From Pseudomonas sp. H1h (GTDB lineage Bacteria; Pseudomonadota; Gammaproteobacteria; Pseudomonadales; Pseudomonadaceae): 64,000 nt of DNA. Made by a program: the position numbers and the translations under genes. The notes beneath the pieces are model-generated. The model made no database searches and was not told the origin of the DNA. It worked only from the letters and a program-made list of their open reading frames with translations. Location: assembly GCF_000633255.1 (NCBI RefSeq), contig NZ_AYMJ01000030.1:62001-126000 (forward strand), in the 5' to 3' direction. Shown here one piece after another: positions 42,877 through 51,404 of the stretch (position 1 is the stretch's first letter; each line of letters starts with the position of its first letter).

Positions 42877-42894
42877 CTTTCATCCAATTGTCAT
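42877..42894 (+). promoter_or_regulatory. PHO box upstream of pstS
   Basis: CTTTCAT-CCAA-TTGTCAT matches the PhoB site (two CTGTCAT repeats, 4-bp gap) with one mismatch in each half. It lies 78 bp before the pstS start. Confidence 0.85.
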
Positions 42895-42972
42895 ATTTCA
42901 GCCATAGAGTGTTCACACGGCCTGCTGATACTTGGCCCCGACTTAACACACCCTATCTGCTAGGAGTAAGGC

Positions 42973-43977
42973 ATGAAACTGAAGCGTTTGATGGCGGCAA
43001 TGACTTTTGTCGCCGCTGGCGTTGCGACTGCCCACGCGGTAGCCGCTGGCGTTGACCCGGCAATTCCGGCTTACACCAAGGTCACTGGTGTATCGGGCAA
43101 CTTGTCCAGCGTTGGTTCCGACACTCTGGCCAACCTCATGACCCTGTGGGCTGAGAACTACAAAAAAGAATACCCGAACGTAAACATCCAGATTCAGGCC
43201 GCTGGCTCCGCCACTGCGCCACCTGCGCTGACTGAAGGCACCTCCAACCTGGGCCCGATGAGCCGCAAGATGAAGGACACCGAACTGGCGGCCTTCGAGC
43301 AGAAGTATGGCTACAAGCCGACCGCTATCCCGGTTGCCGTGGACGCCCTGGCTGTGTTCGTGCACAAGGACAACCCGATCCAGCACCTGACCATGGAACA
43401 GGTTGACGCGATCTTCTCGTCCACCCGTCTGTGCGGCGCCAAGGCCGAAGTCAAAACCTGGGGCGACCTGGGCGTGACCGGCGACCTGGCCAACAAGCCA
43501 GTGCAGCTGTTCGGTCGTAACTCGGTATCCGGCACCTACGGCTACTTCAAGGAAGAAGCCCTGTGCAAAGGCGACTACAAGCCTAACGTCAACGAACAAC
43601 CAGGTTCGGCGTCGGTTGTGCAGTCGATCAGCTCCTCGCTGAACGGTATCGGTTACTCGGGCATCGGTTACAAAACCGCCAGCGTGAAAACCGTTGCACT
43701 GTCGAAGAAAGGCAGCACCGAGTTCATTGAAGATTCGGAAGAGAACGCACTGAACGGCAAGTACCCGCTGTCGCGCTTCCTCTACGTTTACGTGAACAAG
43801 GCACCGAACAAGCCTCTGGCCCCGCTGGAAGCCGAGTTCGTGAAACTGGTTCTGTCCAAACAGGGTCAGGAAGTTGTGGTGAAGGACGGTTACATCCCAC
43901 TGCCAGCCAAGGTTGCTGCAAAAGCACTGGCTGACCTGGGTCTGCAGGAAGGCGGCGCTGAAGTCGCAAAAAAGTAA
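42973..43977 (+). CDS. pstS: Phosphate ABC transporter substrate-binding protein
   Basis: The 334-residue periplasmic protein has a signal peptide (1-25, ending AVAAG) and the PstS phosphate-binding segments VSGNLSSVGSDTL, AAGSATAPPALTEGTSNLGPMSRKM and FGRNSVSGTYGYFKEEAL, whose Ser, Thr, Asp and Arg side chains hold phosphate. It is the receptor of the Pst high-affinity uptake system. A PHO box lies upstream, so it is induced by phosphate starvation. It is separated from pstC by a stem-loop and a REPIN, which probably let pstS mRNA accumulate above the rest of the operon. Confidence 0.95.
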   Translation: MKLKRLMAAMTFVAAGVATAHAVAAGVDPAIPAYTKVTGVSGNLSSVGSDTLANLMTLWAENYKKEYPNVNIQIQAAGSATAPPALTEGTSNLGPMSRKMKDTELAAFEQKYGYKPTAIPVAVDALAVFVHKDNPIQHLTMEQVDAIFSSTRLCGAKAEVKTWGDLGVTGDLANKPVQLFGRNSVSGTYGYFKEEALCKGDYKPNVNEQPGSASVVQSISSSLNGIGYSGIGYKTASVKTVALSKKGSTEFIEDSEENALNGKYPLSRFLYVYVNKAPNKPLAPLEAEFVKLVLSKQGQEVVVKDGYIPLPAKVAAKALADLGLQEGGAEVAKK

Positions 43978-43983
43978 CAAACT

Positions 43984-44010
43984 GAGTCCGGAATAAACCC
44001 CTCCGGACTC
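43984..44010 (+). terminator. Stem-loop after pstS
   Basis: GAGTCCGG/CCGGACTC with an 11-base loop begins 7 bp after the pstS stop. It has no U tract, so a role in mRNA stability or partial termination is more likely than full termination. Confidence 0.5.
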
Positions 44011-44012
44011 GA

Positions 44013-44104
44013 GTGTGGGAGCGGGCTTGCTCGCGAAGAGGCCTTCAGATTCAGCACCTCAGTGACTGAGTCACCGCTTTGGCGAGCAAGCCCGCTCCCA
44101 CACA
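44013..44104. repeat. REPIN inside the pst gene cluster (pstS-pstC gap)
   Basis: A GTGTGGGAGCGGGCTTGCTCGCGAA arm and its inverted partner GGCGAGCAAGCCCGCTCCCACAC sit between co-oriented genes of one pathway. The copy directly follows a stem-loop. Confidence 0.92.
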
Positions 44105-44166
44105 CCCTTCGAATTCTTTGATCCTCCTCCAGTCCCCGCTGGCGGTGGATTTGTTGCGTCACTGCA

Positions 44167-44184
44167 CTGTCATCTTTCTGTCAT
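44167..44184 (+). promoter_or_regulatory. PHO box upstream of pstC
   Basis: CTGTCAT-CTTT-CTGTCAT is a perfect pair of PhoB heptamers with the 4-bp gap, 22 bp before the pstC start. It implies that pstCAB-phoU has its own PhoB-driven promoter separate from pstS. Confidence 0.92.
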
Positions 44185-44206
44185 ACAGGATCGCTAGGGT
44201 GAGCGC

Positions 44207-46492
44207 ATGAATGATCTGGCCAATTCCCCAATGACTACGACTTCCCCTCCCAAGCGCATTGATTTCAATACGCCTGAGCTGCAACGCAAGCGCCGCATTC
44301 GCGCGCTCAAGGATCGCTTCACCCGTTGGTACGTCCTCGTTGGCGGGCTGGCGGTGCTGGCAGCCATCACCCTGATCTTCTTCTTTCTCGCCTACGTCGT
44401 TGCGCCGTTATTCCACGGTGCCAGCCTGACCGCGAAAGATGCCATTACCCCGGCCTGGATGCAGGACGCTGGCAAGCCGCTGATGATTTCGCTCGAAGAG
44501 CAGAATCAGGTGGCGATGCGCGTTTCCGACAAAGGCCAGGCGCTGTTCTTCGACATCGACAGTGGCGCTGAATTGAAGCGCGTCGATCTGCCAGTCCCCG
44601 CCGGCACCCGCGTGACGTCCATCGGCGAAGATCAGCCAGGTCATCCGCTGGTGGCCGTGGGCCTGTCCAACGGCCAGGCACTGGTGTTCCGCCACACCTA
44701 TAAAGTCAGCTACCCCGATGGCAAGAAAACCATCACCCCGGCCATCGAATACCCATACGGCAACACGCCGATCGCGGTGAACGAGAGCGGCGGGGCGCTG
44801 GAACACGTGAGCCTCAACGCCACCGATTCGACCCTGATGCTCGTGGGTTCGACCGGTTCGCAACTCAATGTGTTGTCGCTGACCAGCGAAGAAAACATGA
44901 TGACCGGCGAAGTCACCAACGAGCAGAAGCGTATCGATCTGCCGCAGATGACCGAGCCGGTGAAAAACATCTTCGTCGACCCGCGCCAGCAATGGCTGTA
45001 CGTGGTCAACGGGCGTGCTCAGGCCGACGTGTTCAGCCTGCGCGACAAGAGCCTCAACGGTCGCTACAAACTGCTGGAAAACGCCGACGCTGAAGTCACC
45101 GCGTCGACGCAGCTGGTCGGTGGTATCTCGCTGATCATCGGTGACTCCAAGGGCGGCCTGGCCCAGTGGTTCATGGCCCGTGATACCGATGGCGAGCTGC
45201 GCCTGAAACAGATCCGTACCTTCCAGATGGGCACTGCGCCAATCGTGGAAATCACTGCCGAAGAGCGTCGCAAAGGCTTCGTAGCCCTTGATGCTTCCGG
45301 CAAACTCGGAGTGTTCCACAGCACCGCACACCGCACCTTGCTGGTCGAGCCGGTGGCTGAAGGGCAGGGCCTGTTCGGTCTGTCGCCACGCGCCAACCGG
45401 GTGATCGTCGAAGCCGGCGGCAAGCTGCAACCGCTGCTGCTCGACAACCCGCACCCGGAAGTGTCGTGGAGCGCGCTGTGGAGCAAGGTCTGGTACGAGA
45501 ACTACGACGAGCCTAAATACGTCTGGCAATCGACCGCAGCCAACACCGACTTCGAACCGAAACTGAGCCTCTCGCCACTGACCTTCGGCACCCTGAAAGC
45601 CGCGTTCTACGCGATGCTGCTGGCCGCGCCGCTGGCCGTTGCCGCAGCGATCTACACCGCGTATTTCATGGCCCCGGGCATGCGCCGCAAGGTCAAGCCA
45701 GTGATCGAGTTGATGGAAGCGATGCCGACGGTGATCCTCGGTTTCTTCGCCGGTCTGTTCCTCGCGCCGTATGTGGAAGGACATCTGCCGGGCATCTTCA
45801 GCCTGCTGATGCTGCTGCCGATCGGCATTCTGGTCGCCGGTTTCACCTTCAGCCGTCTGCCTGAGTCGATCCGCCTCAAGGTGCCGGACGGCTGGGAAAG
45901 TGCGCTGCTGATTCCGGTGATCCTGTTCGTGGGCTGGCTGTCGCTGTACATGAGTCCGTTCATGGAGAACTGGTTCTTCGGCGGTGACATGCGCATGTGG
46001 ATCTCCCACGACCTGGGCATCACCTACGATCAGCGCAACGCCCTGGTGGTCGGTCTGGCCATGGGTTTTGCGGTGATCCCGAACATCTATTCGATTGCCG
46101 AAGACGCCGTGTTCAGTGTGCCGCGTGGCCTGACCCTCGGCTCCCTGGCCCTCGGTGCCACGCCGTGGCAGACCATGACCCGCGTGGTGATTCTCACCGC
46201 CAGCCCGGGGATCTTCTCGGCGCTGATGATCGGTATGGGCCGTGCGGTCGGGGAAACCATGATCGTGCTGATGGCCACGGGTAACACCCCGGTCATGGAA
46301 ATGAACCTGTTCGAAGGCCTGCGCACCCTGGCCGCCAACGTCGCGGTGGAAATGCCCGAGTCGGAAGTCGGTGGCAGCCACTACCGCGTGCTGTTCCTCT
46401 CGGCGCTGGTGCTGCTGTTGTTCACCTTCGTCATGAACACCCTGGCAGAACTGATTCGTCAGCGTCTGCGCAAGAAATACTCGTCGCTTTAA
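44207..46492 (+). CDS. pstC: Phosphate ABC transporter permease PstC, with large periplasmic insert
   Basis: At 761 residues this is more than twice the roughly 320 of E. coli PstC. After one transmembrane helix (about 43-65) comes a domain of about 380 residues with repeated beta-strand blocks, predicted to be periplasmic. The usual permease follows from about residue 455, including the coupling motif ALGATPWQTMTRVVI. It forms the channel with PstA. The insert has WD-like strand repeats (for example VGLSNGQALVFRH) and is typical of Pseudomonas PstC; its role is unknown. The gene lies 15 bp from pstA and has its own PHO box. Confidence 0.93.
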   Translation: MNDLANSPMTTTSPPKRIDFNTPELQRKRRIRALKDRFTRWYVLVGGLAVLAAITLIFFFLAYVVAPLFHGASLTAKDAITPAWMQDAGKPLMISLEEQNQVAMRVSDKGQALFFDIDSGAELKRVDLPVPAGTRVTSIGEDQPGHPLVAVGLSNGQALVFRHTYKVSYPDGKKTITPAIEYPYGNTPIAVNESGGALEHVSLNATDSTLMLVGSTGSQLNVLSLTSEENMMTGEVTNEQKRIDLPQMTEPVKNIFVDPRQQWLYVVNGRAQADVFSLRDKSLNGRYKLLENADAEVTASTQLVGGISLIIGDSKGGLAQWFMARDTDGELRLKQIRTFQMGTAPIVEITAEERRKGFVALDASGKLGVFHSTAHRTLLVEPVAEGQGLFGLSPRANRVIVEAGGKLQPLLLDNPHPEVSWSALWSKVWYENYDEPKYVWQSTAANTDFEPKLSLSPLTFGTLKAAFYAMLLAAPLAVAAAIYTAYFMAPGMRRKVKPVIELMEAMPTVILGFFAGLFLAPYVEGHLPGIFSLLMLLPIGILVAGFTFSRLPESIRLKVPDGWESALLIPVILFVGWLSLYMSPFMENWFFGGDMRMWISHDLGITYDQRNALVVGLAMGFAVIPNIYSIAEDAVFSVPRGLTLGSLALGATPWQTMTRVVILTASPGIFSALMIGMGRAVGETMIVLMATGNTPVMEMNLFEGLRTLAANVAVEMPESEVGGSHYRVLFLSALVLLLFTFVMNTLAELIRQRLRKKYSSL

Positions 46493-46507
46493 GAAAGGTA
46501 GAAGTCT

Positions 46508-48178
46508 GTGAAACAGAACTCCCTGAATGGATGGTTCAAGAGCGGCGCCCCGGGCGTCTGGATCAGCGGTGGCGCGGTGTCCATCGCGGTCATCATGACC
46601 ATTGGCCTGCTGGCGGTGATCGCCGTGCGCGGCCTCGGTCACTTCTGGCCGGCGGACCTGATCCACGCCAACTACGACGTACCGGGCCAGGCCAATCACC
46701 TGGTCATCGGCGAAGTGGTACAGAAAGAAGAAGTGCCTCGCGCCCGCCTGAAAAGCGCCGGCTTGCCGGTGCCCGACCAAGGCCCGGAATTCATGACTCG
46801 CGAGCTGATCAAGGTCGGCAACCGTGACTTGAATGGCAACGACTTCACCTGGATCGTCGGCGAGTGGCTGACCAACCAGACCACGCCGTCAGAATTGATG
46901 ACGATCGAGCGTCGCGAGTGGGGCAACTTCTACGGCTACCTGGTCAACGTCAAACAGGACGGCAAGGTGATCGCCGAGGGCGAAGCCGCCTGGCCCGAGC
47001 TGCAAGCGCGGATCGACCGCGTGAACAAGCTCGCCGCGCAGCTCAAGTCCCTGGAAAAGACCGACATCGGCGCGATCAACTCAGGTCTGGAACGCATCCG
47101 TCTGCACGGCCGCAAACTGGAACTGGACGGCAAACTCGATGCCACCGCGCAAGCGGACATGGACGCCGAGCGCGCCGAGCTGAACGCTCGTTATCAGGAC
47201 ATCGAAGCACGTCTGGCCGACCTGCATGCACAGTTCAACCGCGACGCTTTGACTGCCCGCGATGCCAACGGCAAAGAGATCGAAATCGGCCTGGGCAAAG
47301 TGGTTCACGCTTACCAGCCGAATGCCATGGGCACGATGACCAAGATCGGTTTCTACTTCGGCAAGGTCTGGGAGTTCCTGTCCGACGACCCGCGTGAAGC
47401 GAACACCGAAGGCGGGATTTTCCCGGCGATCTTCGGCACCGTGATGATGACCCTGATCATGGCGATGATCGTCACCCCGTTCGGCGTGCTGGCGGCGGTG
47501 TACCTGCGTGAATACGCCAAGCAGAACGCCTTGACCCGGATCATCCGCATCGCGGTGAACAACCTCGCTGGCGTTCCGGCGATCGTTTACGGCGTGTTCG
47601 GTCTGGGCTTCTTCGTCTACGTGCTGGGTGGTTCGGTCGACCGTCTGTTCTTCCCCGAAGCACTGCCGGCACCGACCTTCGGTACGCCGGGCCTGCTCTG
47701 GGCTTCGTTGACCCTCGCGCTGCTGGCGGTGCCGGTGGTGATCGTGGCGACTGAGGAAGGTCTGGCGCGTATCCCGCGCACCGTCCGCGAAGGCTCGCTG
47801 GCACTGGGTGCGACCAAGGCGGAAACGCTGTGGAAGATCGTCCTGCCGATGGCCAGCCCGGCGATGATGACCGGCATGATCCTCGCCGTGGCCCGTGCTG
47901 CCGGTGAAGTGGCGCCGCTGATGCTGGTGGGTGTGGTGAAGCTGGCGCCGTCGCTGCCGGTGGATGGCAACTACCCGTACCTGCACCTGGACCAGAAGAT
48001 CATGCACTTGGGGTTCCACATTTATGACGTCGGCTTCCAGAGCCCGAACGTCGAAGCCGCACGGCCACTGGTGTACGCCACGGCGCTGCTGCTGGTGCTG
48101 GTGATCGCCACGTTGAACCTGTCGGCAGTGTGGATTCGTAACCACCTGCGCGAAAAATACAAAGCTTTGGACAGTTGA
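46508..48178 (+). CDS. pstA: Phosphate ABC transporter permease PstA, with periplasmic insert
   Basis: The 556-residue product starts at a GTG with AAAGG upstream. A first helix (about 17-42) is followed by an extra domain of about 240 residues, with a heptad-rich stretch from about 155 to 245 (RIDRVNKLAAQLKSLEK and onward). The PstA permease core begins near residue 300 and has the coupling loop EGSLALGATKAETLWKIVLP. Like PstC it is much longer than the E. coli protein; the two inserts may meet in the periplasm. Confidence 0.93.
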   Translation: MKQNSLNGWFKSGAPGVWISGGAVSIAVIMTIGLLAVIAVRGLGHFWPADLIHANYDVPGQANHLVIGEVVQKEEVPRARLKSAGLPVPDQGPEFMTRELIKVGNRDLNGNDFTWIVGEWLTNQTTPSELMTIERREWGNFYGYLVNVKQDGKVIAEGEAAWPELQARIDRVNKLAAQLKSLEKTDIGAINSGLERIRLHGRKLELDGKLDATAQADMDAERAELNARYQDIEARLADLHAQFNRDALTARDANGKEIEIGLGKVVHAYQPNAMGTMTKIGFYFGKVWEFLSDDPREANTEGGIFPAIFGTVMMTLIMAMIVTPFGVLAAVYLREYAKQNALTRIIRIAVNNLAGVPAIVYGVFGLGFFVYVLGGSVDRLFFPEALPAPTFGTPGLLWASLTLALLAVPVVIVATEEGLARIPRTVREGSLALGATKAETLWKIVLPMASPAMMTGMILAVARAAGEVAPLMLVGVVKLAPSLPVDGNYPYLHLDQKIMHLGFHIYDVGFQSPNVEAARPLVYATALLLVLVIATLNLSAVWIRNHLREKYKALDS

Positions 48179-48184
48179 TATCCC

Positions 48185-48274
48185 GGTGGGAGCGGGCTTG
48201 CTCGCGAAGGCGGTGGGTCAGGCGACATTGAGGTTGAATGTGCCGACTGCTTCGCGAGCAAGCCCGCTCCCACC
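48185..48274. repeat. REPIN inside the pst operon (pstA-pstB gap)
   Basis: A GTGGGAGCGGGCTTGCTCGCGAA arm and its inverted partner fill most of the 161-bp gap between pstA and pstB. The next gene has no visible PHO box, so this element is probably transcribed. Confidence 0.92.
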
Positions 48275-48339
48275 CTAGATTGAGTACAGCCGCACCAAGC
48301 GGCTAACCGAACCGAATTTGTTAGCACAGGGAGCCTCCC

Positions 48340-49173
48340 ATGCAGCACGAAACACATACCCACGGCATCAACATGTCCGCCCTGGGTCGCGATAAACAGA
48401 GCCTGAACCTCGCGCAGGAAACCGTTGCCATCGAAGTCCCGGGCCTGAGCCTGTTCTACGGCGAGAAGCAGGCGCTGTTCGACGTCAGCATGAACATCCC
48501 GAAACAGCGCGTGACCGCCTTCATCGGCCCGTCCGGCTGCGGCAAGTCGACGCTGCTGCGTACCTTCAACCGCATGAACGACCTGGTTGACGGCTGCCGC
48601 GTCGAAGGCGAGATCAACCTGTACGGCAACAACATCTACCGCAAGGGCGAAGACGTCGCCGAGTTGCGTCGTCGCGTCGGCATGGTGTTCCAGAAGCCGA
48701 ACCCGTTCCCGAAGACCATCTACGAAAACGTGGTCTACGGCTTGCGCATCCAGGGCATCAACAAGAAACGCATCCTCGACGAAGCGGTCGAGTGGGCGTT
48801 GAAAGGCGCGGCGCTGTGGGACGAAGTGAAGGATCGCCTGCATGATTCGGCACTCGGTCTGTCCGGTGGTCAGCAGCAGCGTCTGGTGATCGCTCGCACC
48901 ATCGCGGTTGAGCCGGAAGTGTTGCTGCTCGACGAACCATGCTCGGCCCTCGACCCGATCTCGACCCTGAAAGTCGAAGAGCTGATCTACGAGCTGAAGT
49001 CCAAGTTCACCATCGTCATCGTGACCCACAACATGCAGCAGGCCGCACGGGTTTCCGACTACACGGCGTTCATGTACATGGGCAAACTGGTGGAGTTCGG
49101 CGACACCGATACCCTGTTCACCAATCCGGCGAAGAAGCAGACCGAAGACTACATCACCGGTCGTTACGGCTGA
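48340..49173 (+). CDS. pstB: Phosphate ABC transporter ATP-binding protein
   Basis: The 277-residue ATPase powers Pst uptake. Walker A GPSGCGKST is at residues 63-71; the signature LSGGQQQRL, Walker B LLLDEPCSALDP and the switch His (VTHNMQQA) follow in order. The N-terminal 30 residues are an extension not seen in E. coli PstB. GGGAG precedes the ATG. It is co-oriented with pstA (REPIN between) and phoU. Confidence 0.96.
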   Translation: MQHETHTHGINMSALGRDKQSLNLAQETVAIEVPGLSLFYGEKQALFDVSMNIPKQRVTAFIGPSGCGKSTLLRTFNRMNDLVDGCRVEGEINLYGNNIYRKGEDVAELRRRVGMVFQKPNPFPKTIYENVVYGLRIQGINKKRILDEAVEWALKGAALWDEVKDRLHDSALGLSGGQQQRLVIARTIAVEPEVLLLDEPCSALDPISTLKVEELIYELKSKFTIVIVTHNMQQAARVSDYTAFMYMGKLVEFGDTDTLFTNPAKKQTEDYITGRYG

Positions 49174-49177
49174 TTGA

Positions 49178-49268
49178 AGCAGCTGCGAGCGGCAAGCTTC
49201 AAGCGGCGAGTTAGAAGCGAAACGGCATGGATCATCACATAACAGCTTGCAGCTTGTAGCTAGCAGCT
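49178..49268. repeat. Intercistronic palindromic repeat of the AGCTGCAAGCTTCAAGC family
   Basis: GCAGCTGCGAGCGGCAAGCTTCAAGC and the inverted ACAGCTTGCAGCTTGTAGCTAGCAGCT flank a short spacer between pstB and phoU. It is the second copy of the family seen at 10113. Confidence 0.65.
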
Positions 49269-49298
49269 CTTGGTTAAACGCTTTTTCGGAGCGAATGC

Positions 49299-50060
49299 AT
49301 GATTTCCAAAGAAGGTCTTACCCACCATATCTCCGCGCAGTTCAACGCCGAGCTCGAGGAGGTGCGCAGCCACCTCCTGGCCATGGGTGGGCTGGTCGAG
49401 AAGCAGGTCAACGACGCAGTCACCGCGCTGATCGAGGCCGACTCCGGCCTGGCCCAGCAGGTGCGCGAGATCGACGACCAGATCAACCAGATGGAACGCA
49501 ACATCGACGAAGAGTGCCTGCGCATTCTCGCCCGTCGGCAGCCGGCGGCGTCCGACCTGCGGCTGATCATCAGCATTTCCAAATCGGTGATCGACCTGGA
49601 ACGCATCGGTGACGAAGCGACCAAGATCGCGCGCCGCGCGATTCAATTGTGCGAAGAAGGCGAAGCGCCGCGCGGTTACGTCGAGGTTCGCCACATTGGC
49701 GACCAGGTGCGCAACATGGTGCGCGATGCGCTGGACGCGTTTGCCCGTTTCGACGCTGATCTGGCGTTGTCGGTGGCGCAATACGACAAGATCATCGACC
49801 GCGAATACAAGACGGCCCTGCGTGAGCTGGCAACCTACATGATGGAAGACCCGCGCTCTATCTCGCGGGTTCTGAGCATCATCTGGGTGCTGCGTTCGCT
49901 GGAGCGGATTGGCGACCATGCGCGCAACATCTCGGAACTGGTGATCTACCTGGTGCGCGGGACCGATGTGCGGCACATGGGCCTCAAGCGCATGAAAGAA
50001 GAAGTTGAAGGCACAAGCGGCGAAACCGCTAATGTTCCGGGCGATGCTGACGATAAGTAA
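49299..50060 (+). CDS. phoU: Phosphate-signalling regulator PhoU
   Basis: The 253-residue product is made of two three-helix PhoU repeats. The metal-binding E/DxxxD motifs are visible in SKSVIDLERIGDEATKIA and SLERIGDHARNISELV. It links the Pst transporter to PhoR and keeps the PHO regulon off when phosphate is plentiful. It ends the pst operon at a strong terminator. A short Glu/Asp/Thr-rich tail follows the second repeat. Confidence 0.95.
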   Translation: MISKEGLTHHISAQFNAELEEVRSHLLAMGGLVEKQVNDAVTALIEADSGLAQQVREIDDQINQMERNIDEECLRILARRQPAASDLRLIISISKSVIDLERIGDEATKIARRAIQLCEEGEAPRGYVEVRHIGDQVRNMVRDALDAFARFDADLALSVAQYDKIIDREYKTALRELATYMMEDPRSISRVLSIIWVLRSLERIGDHARNISELVIYLVRGTDVRHMGLKRMKEEVEGTSGETANVPGDADDK

Positions 50061-50076
50061 GATTGCCTGAGAAAAG

Positions 50077-50107
50077 CGCCCGGCCCTTTGGCCGGGCGTT
50101 TTTGTTT
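50077..50107 (+). terminator. Rho-independent terminator of the pst-phoU operon
   Basis: A perfect 9-bp stem CGCCCGGCC/GGCCGGGCG with a CTTT loop is followed by TTTTTGTTT. Confidence 0.93.
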
Positions 50108-50240
50108 ATGGCGCTTGAGTCAGGAAATCGAATTGAAAAGCAGCACCCGCGAACGAAAAGTCCCGGCGTGACTGAAGATTGTTGGCAATGTGCCATCAGC
50201 AAAAGCGGTATGCTTGCCGGGATTTTTATAGGGGTGTTGG

Positions 50241-51197
50241 ATGAGCAAGATCAGTGTGTTGGTCGTGGACGACGCTTCGTTCATTCGCGACCTGGTGAAA
50301 AAGTGCCTGCGTAACTACTTCCCGGGGATTCGCACCGAGGATGCCATCAACGGCAAAAAGGCCCAGGCGATGCTGGCCAAGGAAGCGTTCGACCTGGTGC
50401 TGTGCGACTGGGAAATGCCGGAAATGTCCGGTCTCGAACTGCTGACCTGGTGCCGCCAGCAGGACAACCTCAAGTCCATGCCGTTCATCATGGTCACCAG
50501 CCGTGGCGATAAAGAGAACGTGGTGCAGGCGATTCAGGCTGGCGTTTCCGGCTATGTCAGCAAACCGTTCACCAACGAGCAACTGCTGACCAAGGTCAAG
50601 CAGGCGCTGAACAAGGTCGGCAAGCTCGACACCCTGATGAACAGCGCGCCGACCAAGATGAACTCGGCGTTCGGCAACGACTCCCTGAGCGCGTTGACCG
50701 GCGGCAAGCCTGCCGTGGTGGGTGGCGCTCCGGCAGCTGCTGCAGTCAACCCGTTCGCCAAGCCTGCGGTCGCTGCACCAACGCCTGCCGTTGCGCCATC
50801 GCGTGGCTTGCTCAACAGCCCGCCGGTGCAGGCACCGGCAGCCTCGAAAGCCCCCGTCGGTGGTCGTGGTCAGGGCCAGTTGCGCCTGCCGAGCGGCAAC
50901 CAGCAATGCGTGATCAAGGCCCTGAGCATCAAGGAAGCGCTGTTGGTGGTGAAGCGCACCGAGACCCTGCCGCAGATCCTCGACAGCGCCGTGCTCGACC
51001 TGGAGCAGGGCGACAACGCTGAAATCGCCCGTCTCAACGGTTACCTGCATGCCATCGTCGCCCACGAGCAGAAAGCGGACAGCGACTGGCTGCAACTGAC
51101 CTTCCGCTTCGTCGACCAGGACGCGCAGAAGCTCGACTACATCTCCCGCCTGATCGCCCGCGGCACGGCGCAGAAGCACTTCGTTCCGGGCGCGTGA
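50241..51197 (+). CDS. Receiver-domain protein with Ala/Pro linker and PilZ-like end (PA5364 type)
   Basis: The 318-residue product has a CheY-like receiver (1-120) with phospho-acceptor Asp56 (LVLCDWEMPEMSG), acidic pair Asp10-Asp11 and Lys in SKPF. An Ala/Pro-rich linker (about 150-200) and a C-terminal domain of about 100 residues with a PilZ-like LRLPSGNQQC...start follow. The usual PilZ RxxxR and D/NxSxxG c-di-GMP motifs are not evident, so ligand binding is doubtful. It matches PA5364 in the same position between phoU and the M23 gene. No kinase is adjacent apart from PhoR. Output unknown. Confidence 0.82.
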   Translation: MSKISVLVVDDASFIRDLVKKCLRNYFPGIRTEDAINGKKAQAMLAKEAFDLVLCDWEMPEMSGLELLTWCRQQDNLKSMPFIMVTSRGDKENVVQAIQAGVSGYVSKPFTNEQLLTKVKQALNKVGKLDTLMNSAPTKMNSAFGNDSLSALTGGKPAVVGGAPAAAAVNPFAKPAVAAPTPAVAPSRGLLNSPPVQAPAASKAPVGGRGQGQLRLPSGNQQCVIKALSIKEALLVVKRTETLPQILDSAVLDLEQGDNAEIARLNGYLHAIVAHEQKADSDWLQLTFRFVDQDAQKLDYISRLIARGTAQKHFVPGA

Positions 51198-51220
51198 TTT
51201 TCGTCGCCTGACAGTCCGCT

Positions 51221-51286
51221 TTCCGAGCAGGCTCGCTCCCACATTGGAATGCATTTCAAAGGTGGGATCGGACTTGCTCGCTAAGG
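51221..51286. repeat. REPIN, compact tail-to-tail pair
   Basis: TTCCGAGCAGGCTCGCTCCCACATT and the inverted arm AGGTGGGATCGGACTTGCTCGCTAA are separated by only about 15 bp. The second arm is diverged. Confidence 0.8.
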
Positions 51287-51404
51287 GGCCATCACTTGCA
51301 CCATCAACCTCCCAGACTGCCCAATTTGAAACATCTGTCGACTAGCCTGGTCTGTCTCACCTGCTAGGCTCATTTCCAGGCCTTCCTTCGACAGACTCTT
51401 GCCC

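Noticed and set aside
49299..49330. A PHO box immediately before phoU.
   Set aside because: Only the AGCTGC-type repeat is present between pstB and phoU; no CTGTCAT pair was found, so phoU appears to depend on upstream promoters.
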